A stretch of 64,000 nucleotides of DNA. It comes from Deltaproteobacteria bacterium. Its GTDB lineage: Bacteria; Myxococcota_A; UBA9042; DTJE01. Where the stretch lies: NCBI GenBank assembly GCA_029555025.1, contig JAKPTZ010000081.1, positions 1 to 64,000 of the forward strand. Direction: 5' to 3'. The translations under genes were made by a program, and so were the position numbers. Under the pieces are notes generated by a model. The model worked only from the letters and a program-made list of their open reading frames with translations. It ran no database searches and was not told the DNA's origin. Shown in pieces: positions 27,705 through 38,400 of this stretch (the stretch's first letter is position 1; each line of letters starts with the position of its first letter).

Positions 27705-30557
27705 TCAGGAACCATGACGACTCATGAATTCGTGCATCTGAGAAACCGGAAGTATTCTCTCAATTATTGATTCCAACTGATTGTAATCAGGGATGGATCT
27801 TGTTTTTGCACCAAGATTGCGAATGAACTTCTCGATATCCCTGTCCTGGGAGGTTCCACTGGAAACTGACGCTCTAATCTGACCATCGACGAAGCGCGAC
27901 AAATTCTCCGCGATACACTTATCAACGCGGTTTGGAAACTGGTTGACCAGGGTATCAAAGTTTGCCTTCAGAACAGCATCGTGTGCAGGTTCATCCAACT
28001 GATCCGAGGGAAGCCCGACCTCCGACCTTCCGTTAAAGGTCAGATCGCGCAATTCCGATCGGTTACCATCCTGAACCGTGCAAATAACCTCACCAGCCTG
28101 ATTCACAATATCGATGGCGACGGCCGTTTGGTACTCCCAGAAATACCAGGTTCCGCTATATCGATACTCCTTGTTTTCATTGACATCGACATACGCCGGG
28201 AGCGCATTACACATATACTCAAGCTTGTCCCTGCGCTCTCGCGCCTGATTGTAAAGAAGCTCCTGAGCTGCAACTGAACATCCGGCATTAACAAGGCCGC
28301 CGACCAATCCTCCAAGAAATCCAGTTCCAACGTTCTGCTGTGTTGCCCGCGCAAGTCGACGGCATTGATGCTCGGCCTGCTGCATAACGGATTGTGCCGC
28401 CGCCTCCGCACTTCTTGCCCTTGGAACTGCCTCACATGCCTCCCTCTTTTCACTGTTTGGAACACTCCGGGTTGCAACGTACTTGTGAACCCTGGATTCA
28501 TCACGCTTTGACGCAGACCACTTACTATCTACCCGCCGCACATTAAGTATTACAGGAAGGCCTCCACCGGGAAGGCCATTTGAAATGCGGGCGGATAGAT
28601 AATCACCAAGAAGCGGGGCCAACCTGGCACCCATCTGACCTGATGTGAAAGCCGTGTTCAAGTTCATATACTTCCTGACCGACACTATGGAAGCAAGGGA
28701 GCCGCCAACATCCGGGTAGGCTTGCATAAGTCGCTGTCCATCTTCCGGAAACAGCCTGTCAAGAATAACCTGATATAACCAGCCAAGCCCGATCAGACCA
28801 CCACTGTAAGCACCTTCAGCCCGTGAATACAGACTCGGTGCAATCAGGCCCTTTGCCTTTGCCGCGAATTCCACAAGACCGGGGCGCCTGTACTCCGCCT
28901 CTGATTCCATCGCAAACCGGAATGCAGTTGGGACGTCCATCGCGGACAAGGCCGCGTTCGCCGACAACAACTTCTCGTCGGCCAGCTTGCACTTGAATAC
29001 GTCCGTTCCGCCTTCGACGAGCGCCTGCGAACACTCCTGCCCCAGTTGGCTGGTTAATGCATTCTGGAAACCCTCAATTCCTGAAGCGGTAAACCCAAGG
29101 ATCTTCTGAACATTTTTTGCAGCAACCGCCCCCCTGGTCAACTTGACATGACCTAAAAGGACAGATTCGCCATTCTTGCACAATGATTCAAGTTTTTCGC
29201 GGATATCGGCAAGGATGCCCCGATCGCATTCCAGAAGACACTCCTGACGAGCTGCCGCAACATCGGGTTCAAGGACGCCATACCCCTTTACCACCTTCAG
29301 CATATCAAGACCTTTGCGACTGCCCGAAGAGCAAACGTTGGCGGCTTCGGCCATTAGAGTTCTTGATTTTGCCAGATCCGATTCGATAGTTTGACGAGCT
29401 TTGATCGCCCAATCTGAACCGGCGAGTTCCCCGCTCGAAAGGTGCGTTCCAAGGATTTGAAGCGCATCCCCGTACATCTTGCGCCTCATCACTGAGTCCA
29501 ATTTCGATTTGACCCAAGTCGAATACTGCTTTTCACACGTTGTAAACAGATTTGAAACCTGACTCGCTTCCAGTTCCCTGGACACGTCCAGTTTGCGGAG
29601 GGAGGCATCGCACACACCCCTTCTGATTCCATCTGAAAGCCCCCCAACCGATCCAGCAAGAACTGCGTCTAAAAAGTCTGCCTGATAGTCGGGATTCCGC
29701 TTCGAAAGAGACTTCAGGAACTTACTGAAATCCTTGAGCGATGGTTCAACCCGGAGATAGCCAAGCAGCGAGAAGAACTCTCCAGCCCCTTCGATTCCGG
29801 GTTCATAAAGCTGCTTGGAAAGGAACCCCCATACCGCAGATCGATTTATCGCCCCAATATCACCAATCTCTGATACCGGACACTTGCCGATTTGACGATG
29901 CAATGACTGATTCCATTGCATCTCGAGGTCCGAAGAATTCGACCAGCCGATCAGGCGCCCGCCAAGGCTTGTGCAGAAACATTCTCGATAACGTGAAAAG
30001 GCATCTTCATGTTCCTGCCTGCGATTATTCGGCATCAGAGATACAAGACATACATCGGTCTGAGACCTGCTCAGGAGTTGATCATCGACACACTGCTCGT
30101 CAATTCCCCTGTCATATTTCTTCGCCAGAATATTCGCCAGTTCGAGGACACATTTGGAATACACCGATCTGACGCACTCCGACGCACCGACAACGCTGCA
30201 AATTCGGTTTGCCGAGCAATCGACGGCACCGCCCGAAGTACTTCGAAAGACCTCGAACGCCTCCTGAGCAGCCTGCCTGACAGTCTCTGGCGTAGTGCCA
30301 TACACCTTGGCAATCTTGTCGGCTGAATTGACTATTCCATCGTAGGATTGACAGGCACCTTCAACACTGAGAGATGAATTGGAGATGCTACTCTGAACCT
30401 TTACACGCATTTCCTCGCTGCGATCACTGACTTGAACCGGGACAACTTCAGACGAGCGCCTAGGTTTTACCGTTGGTCCCGCACAACCTACCGACACAAA
30501 GGCAACAAGAAGCACAATCCGCAACAATCCAAATGAATTCAAGCGCCATCCGAGCAT
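27705..30557 (-). CDS. Large lipoprotein of unknown function
   Basis: ORF to 30674; probable ATG at 30557 (MLGWRLNSFGLLRIVLLVAFVSVGCAGPTVKP, lipobox). No recognisable domain. Confidence 0.75.
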   Translation of the reverse strand: MLGWRLNSFGLLRIVLLVAFVSVGCAGPTVKPRRSSEVVPVQVSDRSEEMRVKVQSSISNSSLSVEGACQSYDGIVNSADKIAKVYGTTPETVRQAAQEAFEVFRSTSGGAVDCSANRICSVVGASECVRSVYSKCVLELANILAKKYDRGIDEQCVDDQLLSRSQTDVCLVSLMPNNRRQEHEDAFSRYRECFCTSLGGRLIGWSNSSDLEMQWNQSLHRQIGKCPVSEIGDIGAINRSAVWGFLSKQLYEPGIEGAGEFFSLLGYLRVEPSLKDFSKFLKSLSKRNPDYQADFLDAVLAGSVGGLSDGIRRGVCDASLRKLDVSRELEASQVSNLFTTCEKQYSTWVKSKLDSVMRRKMYGDALQILGTHLSSGELAGSDWAIKARQTIESDLAKSRTLMAEAANVCSSGSRKGLDMLKVVKGYGVLEPDVAAARQECLLECDRGILADIREKLESLCKNGESVLLGHVKLTRGAVAAKNVQKILGFTASGIEGFQNALTSQLGQECSQALVEGGTDVFKCKLADEKLLSANAALSAMDVPTAFRFAMESEAEYRRPGLVEFAAKAKGLIAPSLYSRAEGAYSGGLIGLGWLYQVILDRLFPEDGQRLMQAYPDVGGSLASIVSVRKYMNLNTAFTSGQMGARLAPLLGDYLSARISNGLPGGGLPVILNVRRVDSKWSASKRDESRVHKYVATRSVPNSEKREACEAVPRARSAEAAAQSVMQQAEHQCRRLARATQQNVGTGFLGGLVGGLVNAGCSVAAQELLYNQARERRDKLEYMCNALPAYVDVNENKEYRYSGTWYFWEYQTAVAIDIVNQAGEVICTVQDGNRSELRDLTFNGRSEVGLPSDQLDEPAHDAVLKANFDTLVNQFPNRVDKCIAENLSRFVDGQIRASVSSGTSQDRDIEKFIRNLGAKTRSIPDYNQLESIIERILPVSQMHEFMSRHGS

Positions 30558-30761
30558 CCGACACCTCTCAAAAAGCTGAAAAGCTGCCCTGAAAATTGAG
30601 TTTCGTTCGGAACTATATATCAGATTCGGACATCCATTCAATAATCCCGGCCGGGTTATAAGAGTGAAGCGCAAAAAATTCTGTGGTAAAAATCACGGAT
30701 AGCGGAGCGGGATCTAAAGAATCGCCTTGAAGCATACCGGTGCTTCAGGCAAGGAGCAGGA

Positions 30762-32447
30762 ATGTTAAGAATTCAATCACTGGCGGCGTTCATCTTGCTT
30801 CCGGCGATCCTGGCAAGCTTATGGACTTGTGAGGCTGCTGCTCAGGATTCCCGTGAAGGCCGCAAGACAATAATCCTGATTTTCCCATTCCAGATCTCCG
30901 GGCTCTCTTTGTCACAAGAAGAGAAAAGGGAACTCAGGAATTACCTTGACACCCGGCTGACCATGGAAGGCAGATACAAGGTCATGCCGGAATCCCAGAT
31001 GAAAAAGGACTTGAGTACGGCAAAGATTCAGTCCTATGAAGAGTGTTACGACGAAGCCTGCAGAATCGACCTCACCAAGACTGTTTATGCCGACAGAAGT
31101 CTTTCAGTTGAAATTGTGCGCGAGAAGGGCAACTGCCGAGTAACTTCAAAAATCTACGACATCGCCCAGGAGGCCACGGAGGCTGCATCGGATGTTGAGA
31201 CCGATTGTGATTTCGATCAGGTTAAAAGGTCGATGGTTGAGACGGCAAGACAATTGAGCAGGAGCCGAAGGTTTCACAGGAAACCGTTATTTACGACATC
31301 ACCTTTGCAGACAGTTCCTTCCGTGGCTTCCATGGACGCGGCGGAAGCGGTTCAAAATCAACTTCTTGACGACTCCGATATCAAGACCTATGAGGCCTGG
31401 GACAAGGCAGTTGCCATCGAGACGGACCTGGAAATTCGTCCAGAGGAGAAGTTGGCGGTCTGGGAACAGTTATCCAGGGACTTCCCATCTCTCGATTCGC
31501 GGGTTTCAAAACGAATTTCACGATGGCGCAGATACCTGGCGCAGTTGGAAGACCTCAGACTTGCTGAAGCCAAACGCAAGCAGACAATGGATCAGGACTG
31601 GGAACGGCTTTCACGGATGTTGAACCTGAAAAGCTTCTCGGATGATGAACGCGCATCGTGGGCAAAGACATTTGTTGAAGCCTATGGCGAATACAGTCTG
31701 ATAAACCCATATTTTTCACAACTTGCCAAATTTTTGAAACCGGATGGAATCCCCAGGGTTGAATGGGTTAACCTGGAAGGCGGTTCATTTCACATGGGCT
31801 CGGATGATGGCGATGAGGACGAAAAGCCCGTGTTAAAAAGGGAAGTCAAGCCGTTCCGCATGACGAAGACCGAGGTGACCGTCTGGCAATACCGACAATG
31901 CGTTCACGCATCTGCCTGCACTGAACCACTCAAGGCCGCCGGATGCAACTGGGATGTTCCCGGGCGTGAAGACCATCCAGTTAACTGCATTACATTTCAA
32001 CAAGCATCGGCTTACGCCAAATGGATTGGAGGTCGCCTTCCAACCGAGTCCGAATGGGAATTCGCTGCTCGAAGTGGTGGAATGAACGTCAAATACCCTT
32101 GGGGCAATCGTGAGCCATCCTGTGATCTCAGCATTGTCTCAAAGGGCAGAGATGGATGTGGAAAGGGTGGAACGTGGCCTGTCTGCTCACGGCCACAGGG
32201 CAACTCCAGGCATGGCATCTGCGATCTTGCTGGAAATGTCTGGGAGTGGGGTTCTGATATCTATCGACCATTCCACACTCCTGAACCAGCCAAAGCCAAC
32301 GCCGGAATGGACACAAACAAAGCATCCCGGGTTGGACGAGGGGGATCCTGGTTCTTTCGGCCAATCGAGGTGCGAAGCACCAACCGTGCCGAATTCCAGC
32401 CAAACGAAGCTCGAACGGATCTCGGCCTTCGATGTGTAACAGACTGA
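30762..32447 (+). CDS. Exported SUMF1/FGE-fold protein with N-terminal TolB/CsgG-like region
   Basis: Signal peptide; RRKTIILIFPFQISGL-type N-domain; C-terminal VNLEGGSFHMGSDDGDEDEKP...RLPTESEWEFAARSGG...DLAGNVWEW...RVGRGGSWFF....RSTNRAEF......DLGLRCV. Confidence 0.85.
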   Translation: MLRIQSLAAFILLPAILASLWTCEAAAQDSREGRKTIILIFPFQISGLSLSQEEKRELRNYLDTRLTMEGRYKVMPESQMKKDLSTAKIQSYEECYDEACRIDLTKTVYADRSLSVEIVREKGNCRVTSKIYDIAQEATEAASDVETDCDFDQVKRSMVETARQLSRSRRFHRKPLFTTSPLQTVPSVASMDAAEAVQNQLLDDSDIKTYEAWDKAVAIETDLEIRPEEKLAVWEQLSRDFPSLDSRVSKRISRWRRYLAQLEDLRLAEAKRKQTMDQDWERLSRMLNLKSFSDDERASWAKTFVEAYGEYSLINPYFSQLAKFLKPDGIPRVEWVNLEGGSFHMGSDDGDEDEKPVLKREVKPFRMTKTEVTVWQYRQCVHASACTEPLKAAGCNWDVPGREDHPVNCITFQQASAYAKWIGGRLPTESEWEFAARSGGMNVKYPWGNREPSCDLSIVSKGRDGCGKGGTWPVCSRPQGNSRHGICDLAGNVWEWGSDIYRPFHTPEPAKANAGMDTNKASRVGRGGSWFFRPIEVRSTNRAEFQPNEARTDLGLRCVTD

Positions 32448-32474
32448 TATCGGGTTCAGGCTGTCATCAATTGA

Positions 32475-35400
32475 TCAGGCGCGGCTTTCCAGGTTGATGC
32501 CGAGGGCGCTGCGCAGGATGTAGTGATCGTCGCTGATGGCGAACCGCAGAACTTCCTCGATGCGCTCGCGCTGGGTCATGTTCGAGAACCCGCTCTGCTC
32601 GGTGCGCAGGAAGTTCATGACCGACGGGACGTTGCAGGCAACAAGAGTACCGGCGTGAAGCTGGGTGACTTCGATGCTGCGGAAGAAGTCCCTGAACATG
32701 TCGTCCAGCGACATCGGGTACTTCTTCATCAGGTCATCGACCAGCTTCGTCATCTGGTTCTTCTGCTGCTGACCCATCTTGCGGTCAATCGTGCGCGACA
32801 ATTCCATGACAACGTCCGCGCCGGTACCCAGTTCCATTTCCGGCTTGCAGTACTTGAACACGGCAGCCATCAGGATCTTCAGTTCGGTCAGGTTCTTCAC
32901 CGAGGCCAGGAAATGCATCGGGTGCAGGAACGTCAACTGACGACCGATCTGGAACGCCAGTTCGTATTCATCGTGGCCGGTCATCATGTCCGCGCCGACA
33001 ACCAGTGCCGGCGGCACCAGGAAGTCAACCTTCATGCCGGTCGGGTTGTCATCGCGATAAACCTTGTGCGGCAGCGGGCCCAGGGCCTTGTTGACGGCCT
33101 TGTAGATGTTCACGAACATCAGCTTCTGGTCCATGTCCATGTCCGGCTTGCGGCGCAGGCCAAGGTCCTTCAGTTCCTTCACGTCCAGGTACGACCCGAC
33201 GCCCTGGAAAAGCACCTGCAGAGTCCGGCCAAGCAGGACGTTTTCGTCCTTGGCCATCAGGTGGGTTTCCCAGCGCAGCGGATCGATGGTTCCCTTGAAC
33301 CACGGCACGCCGGGTTCCAGGTTGTCTTCGTACAGCTTCTTTTCCTTTTCATCCGCGATTCCCATCGCCGTCATGATCGACGAAACCACGAACGCCCGAT
33401 CAAAATCACCACGCTGCATGTAAAGACGCTGCATCGCCTTGTACGAACCCGCGGCATCCTTCGAAATCGGGCCAAGCATCACGATCTGCCTGTGGGCATC
33501 GATCGCCTTGTCGGTGGCGTCCTCGGTAACCTCGAACAACTGCGCCAGGATCTCGTACGTCCGCTTTTCGGACGGTTTGATCTGCGATGCGCGCTGGTAT
33601 TCGAAGATCGCCATGTCCATGTTCTTAAGGCGCGACCGGTAGATTTCACCCAGGTTTGCGTGAAGCCTGTATTCCAGCTCGATGTTGCCACGACCGGCCA
33701 GCCTTTCCAGCATCCTGCTGTAAGCCTTGGCCTGTCCGTCCCAGTCCTTCTTCTGGGTCAGGACCTCGTCGATGGCCCGGAACGCTTCAAGACGGTCGGG
33801 ATCCGCATCCAGGGCAAGGTTCAGGTACTCGATGGCGCTGACGTCATCACCCAGTTTTTCCTGGTAAAGGGCGGCCATCTGGACATAGACGCGCGAACGC
33901 TGCTCCATGTTTTCTTCGGCCAGCGCCATGCTGTTGAGCATGTAAAGCGCGTCCTCGAAAGCGCCGCTTTCCAGGTGCAGGTTGTACAGGCGCATCAGGG
34001 CCACCTTGGCGCCCGGATCAATGGACAGCGCTTCCTTGTACGCCGCCATCGCGCCATGCACGTTCTGCATCTTTTCCTTGTAGATGTCGCCGATTTCCAG
34101 CATCACGCTGAAACGCTCGTAAGCGTCGCCGCGCGCATCCACCCTTGCCTGCTTGTAACGGATGACCGCCGGCCAGTCCTTGCGCCGCTCGGCAATCGCG
34201 ATCTGCAGATCGACGGCCTTCTCGTTGTTCGGGGCAAGCGCCAGGACCTTGTCCAACTGGATTCCGGCCTCGCGCTCGTCGTTCAGGGCAAGGTTGATTT
34301 CGCCCAGGGCGAAGCCGATTTCGATCTTCTCGTCATCGGTCAGTTCTTCACGGCCGTTGATGACGGCCTTCATGAAGTTGTCCTTGGCAAGCTGCCACAG
34401 TTCCTTGCGCTGGTAGTAACGACCAAGTCCCAGAACCGTCCGGAAATGACCGGGCCGAGTCTTGACTGCCATCGTGTACTCACGGAAGGCACGCTCGTAA
34501 TCGAACAGTTTTTCCGCGCACAGACCCATGTTGTAATGGATGTCGGCGGCACGGACCGCATCGGCCATCACCGCGGAATCGGAAACCAGCAGATCCAGCA
34601 GCGGCTCCGCCTTTTCCCAGCGTGCCGACGCGACATAAGTCGAGGCCAGCGCAAGCGCCACGTCCGACAGCTTCGGATTGATTTCCAGCGCCCTTTCGAA
34701 ATGCTCGATGGCGTGTGAACGATCCTTCAGCTTGTTCAGGTAGATGTCGCCGGCCTGAGCCCTTGCGCGCGCCTTTTCGTCATCCGTCTTCAGGTAGGGT
34801 TCCATGCCAAGATGGACACCGGCAACCTTCTCCCAGTCTTCCAGTTCGCCATAAATGTCGATCAGGCACTTCGAAGCGACCTGATTGGTCGGATCGACAA
34901 CCATGATGCCCTTCAGCATCTCGATCGCGCGATCCGGGTTTTCCAGCTTATGGCGGACAATATCGACGGCCTTCATCATCAGATCGACCATGTGGTGATC
35001 CGAATCGACCTGTTCCTTCCACTTCAGGTACGTATCAACAACGTCTTCCCATGCCTCCATCTGCTCGAACAGGCGGATCAGGTTCTCAAATCCCGGCACG
35101 TAATCCGGCCGGTAATTCAACATCCGCTGGAAGCAGGTGATCGCGGAATTGACGTCCTCCTGCTTCTTTTCATAGACATCGGCCTCGCGGGTCAGCGTGG
35201 CGATCCGCACATCGACGTCTTCGACGCGGCTGATCCTGCTTTCGTACAGGTTGACCAGTTCGGACCAGTCTTCCATCTTTGTCAGCAGTCCGACCGCTGT
35301 CTCGAAGACTTCGTCGTCCTCGGGGTCAAGATCCAGTACCTGCAGGTAGTAATCCAGGGCCTTCCGGTCGTCGCCCAGCGCGTCGTGATAAAGGACGCCA

Positions 35401-38400
35401 AGGCGGTTGCAGTAAAGGATCCTGTCCGGAACCTCGTTCGACATGTCCAGGAGCCTCTGGAAAACGTCGGCCAGGCCGGCCCAGTCTTCCAGTCCGCCAT
35501 AAAGGGACTGCAACCTGTCGATCGCGGCCGAATGCGCCGGATTCTGCTCGAGAACCGCCTCGAAAGCCTTGATCGCCCTCTTGGCGTCCCCGACCTTTTC
35601 CTCGAGGACGGTACCGGCCCGGAACCTGATGTCGATCTCGTCCGGCGGCATCGTGCCGGCCTTGCGATCCAGGGCGCCAACCAGCTTCTCCCAGTCCTTC
35701 AACTGCTCGTAAAGACGAATCAGTGCGTCCAGGGTCTGAACGTGGCTGTCGTCGAAATCAAGGATCTTCGCGTAAGCCACCACCGCGCGCTTCGGGTCGT
35801 GGACTTCATTTTCAAGAACCTGGCCAGCCCTGAACTGAAGTTCGACCTTTTCGATGTAGTCGGCACTCAGATCGACCCTCTTCTCAAGGACATCGACCAG
35901 CTTGCCGTGGTTCCCGGCCTCGGCGTACAGATCCGTCAGGGCAACCAGGGCGGACTCGTTTTCCGGCCAGTCCTTCAGCACCTTTTCGTACCAGCCGATC
36001 GCATCGGCCTTCCGTTCGGTGTGCTTCGACAGGACCTCACCGAACCTGACCAGGTGCTCAAGGCGAAGGTCGTCCCCCATCCTTTCGACAACGCTGCCGA
36101 CCATATCGACATAGTCGCCCCAGTTCTGAAGGTCGCGGGCCAGCCGCCACAGTTCGATGAACGTATTTTCGTCGGTCGGCGCCACGTCGGCGGACTTCAC
36201 ATACACCAGGAAGGCGTTTTCCTTTTCACCCTTGCGGTTTTCATAAACCCGGGCGATTTCGGAAAGGTTGTTAACGCGATCATCGATATCCTTGATGATC
36301 TCGTCACGCGCCAGCATGGTTTCCGCAAGGGCATCCCAGTTTTCCAGCCTGACGTAAAGGTCGCCAAGCCGCTCGCTGACGTCCATGCTGTTGCCGACAA
36401 TGCCGACGACCGTCTGCAGCGTCTCGGCCGCGGCAGCCAGATCCTTCATCTGATCCGACTGCATCGAAGCCGCCCTGGACAGCATCTCGGCCTTTTCCTG
36501 GTTGTCCGAAGACAGATCAACCAGCCGCTTGATTACCCCGACGCACTCGCCGAACCGGCCCATTTCCTCGTACAGCCGGTCGAGCGACTTCAGCGCCGCA
36601 ACGTCGTTGCCGTCGATTTCGACAACCTTGTTCCACCACTTGATGGCGACTTCGAAACGCGGCAGTTCCTCGGTCAGCAACTGCGCAAGCTCTTCCAGCA
36701 GCTTCTTCAGTTCCGCGCCCTGGAATGTGCCGGTGTCATAAATGGCTTCCAGTGTCTTCGCCAGTGAATCGACATCACCCGACTCACGATAAAGCCTGCG
36801 AAGCGCCTGCAGGGCATCCATCTGGCCCGGTGCCGCGTCGAGGATTCGCCTCCAGGCATTCTGGGCCTGGAACGTGTCACCAAGTTCCTTTTCGGCGGCA
36901 ACCGCAATCCCGCGAAGCAGTTCGCCAGTCCTTGACTGATCGTCGGTCGCAAGCGGCAGTTCGCGTTCGCACGAATCGACATAGGCCGCCCAGTCGCCCT
37001 TGGCGGCGTACAGGCGCTGAAGATTCCGCAACGCCTCAACGTCGCTCATATCGGCGCGGGATACTTCATCCCACAGACCAAGCGCGGTCTCGCTCTGTTC
37101 AAGCTTTTCCTCGGCAAGGACTGCCATGCGCCTCTGCAGGCCGGATCTGACGTGCGATTCCGGGGCCACGTCCGAAAGCCTTGAAAGGACGTTGAACAGT
37201 TCTTCCCATTCGCCCCTCTGATCATGCAGTTCGGACAGCGCGGTAAGCGCCGGGCGATGCATCTCGTCGGCCTGTGCAATCTGCTTGTACGCGGCGACCG
37301 CGCCATCCAGGTTGCCCAGCCGTTCGCGCTGCAACGCGCCGACCCGCATCAGGAAGCCAATCTTTTCGTCGTCGTATTCGGAAGCGGCAACCTCGCTGTT
37401 CAGGATGCCAAGCAGGTCGGCCCAGCGCTGCTGGGACTCGTACATGGCGTCCAGGGCCGCGAGAGCCGTCCTGTCGGTGGCGGAAACTTCCAGAACCCAC
37501 TTGCCGATCTGCTCGGCCTTCTCAAGATCCGAAAGCTTGTCACGCGCGGTTTCCAGGGCCTTGTGCCACAGGTAAATCTTGCGCTCCTCATCCTCGCACG
37601 GCTTGGCGGCCGCAAGCAGGATGTCCAGCAGCAGCTTCCAGTCCGCCGACTGGCCAGCAAGCATCTCGATCTGGATCAGCAGGGACTCATCGGTCGCATC
37701 CAGCTCAAACGCCTTGCCATACCAGGTCATCGCCGGGCGCAGTTCCTGGCGCTTCTTTTCCCACACCTCGGCCAGCTTAACCATGATGCCGCGGCGGCTT
37801 GACGCCTCGGAGACGTCCGCAAGGGCCGCCTCATAGACGGTGGTCAGGTCTTCCCAGGCCGAAGTATCGACATAAATCGGTTCAAGGATATCCAGAACCT
37901 GGGCCCTGTGCTTGCCCGCATTAAACATCATCCGCAGCGCGGCGACCGCATCGGACTGGTTCGGAACCAGGAACAGGACTTCCTGCCGCGCATCCAGCGC
38001 CGCGGCGGAATCATTCAGCCTGTCCTCGCACACCGTGGCGAAGCGCAGCATGAACCGAACCTTGTCCGCGACTTCACGCGACGCATCGAACTCGGCGCGA
38101 AGGATCCTGGCCAGTTCCTTCCAGTCCTCGAGCGTGCTGTAAAGCTCGTCAAGGGCCTCGAGCGCCTCGTGGTTGTCGGGAATATCCTCGATGATCTTTT
38201 CAAACGCCGCGGCCGAAGCCTTCAGGTCCGACAGGCGATCGCGCAGGATGCGCGCCGCATGCAGCCGAAGCCCAAGCGCCTCGGGCGAACCGTCAATGAC
38301 CAGGGCACCTTCAAGCATCAGGCCGGGCACGTTTTCCCACATATCGTGGGAAGCGGCCAGCGACTCGATGCGCTCGCGGGCGTCGCGGTTCAGGGGATCC

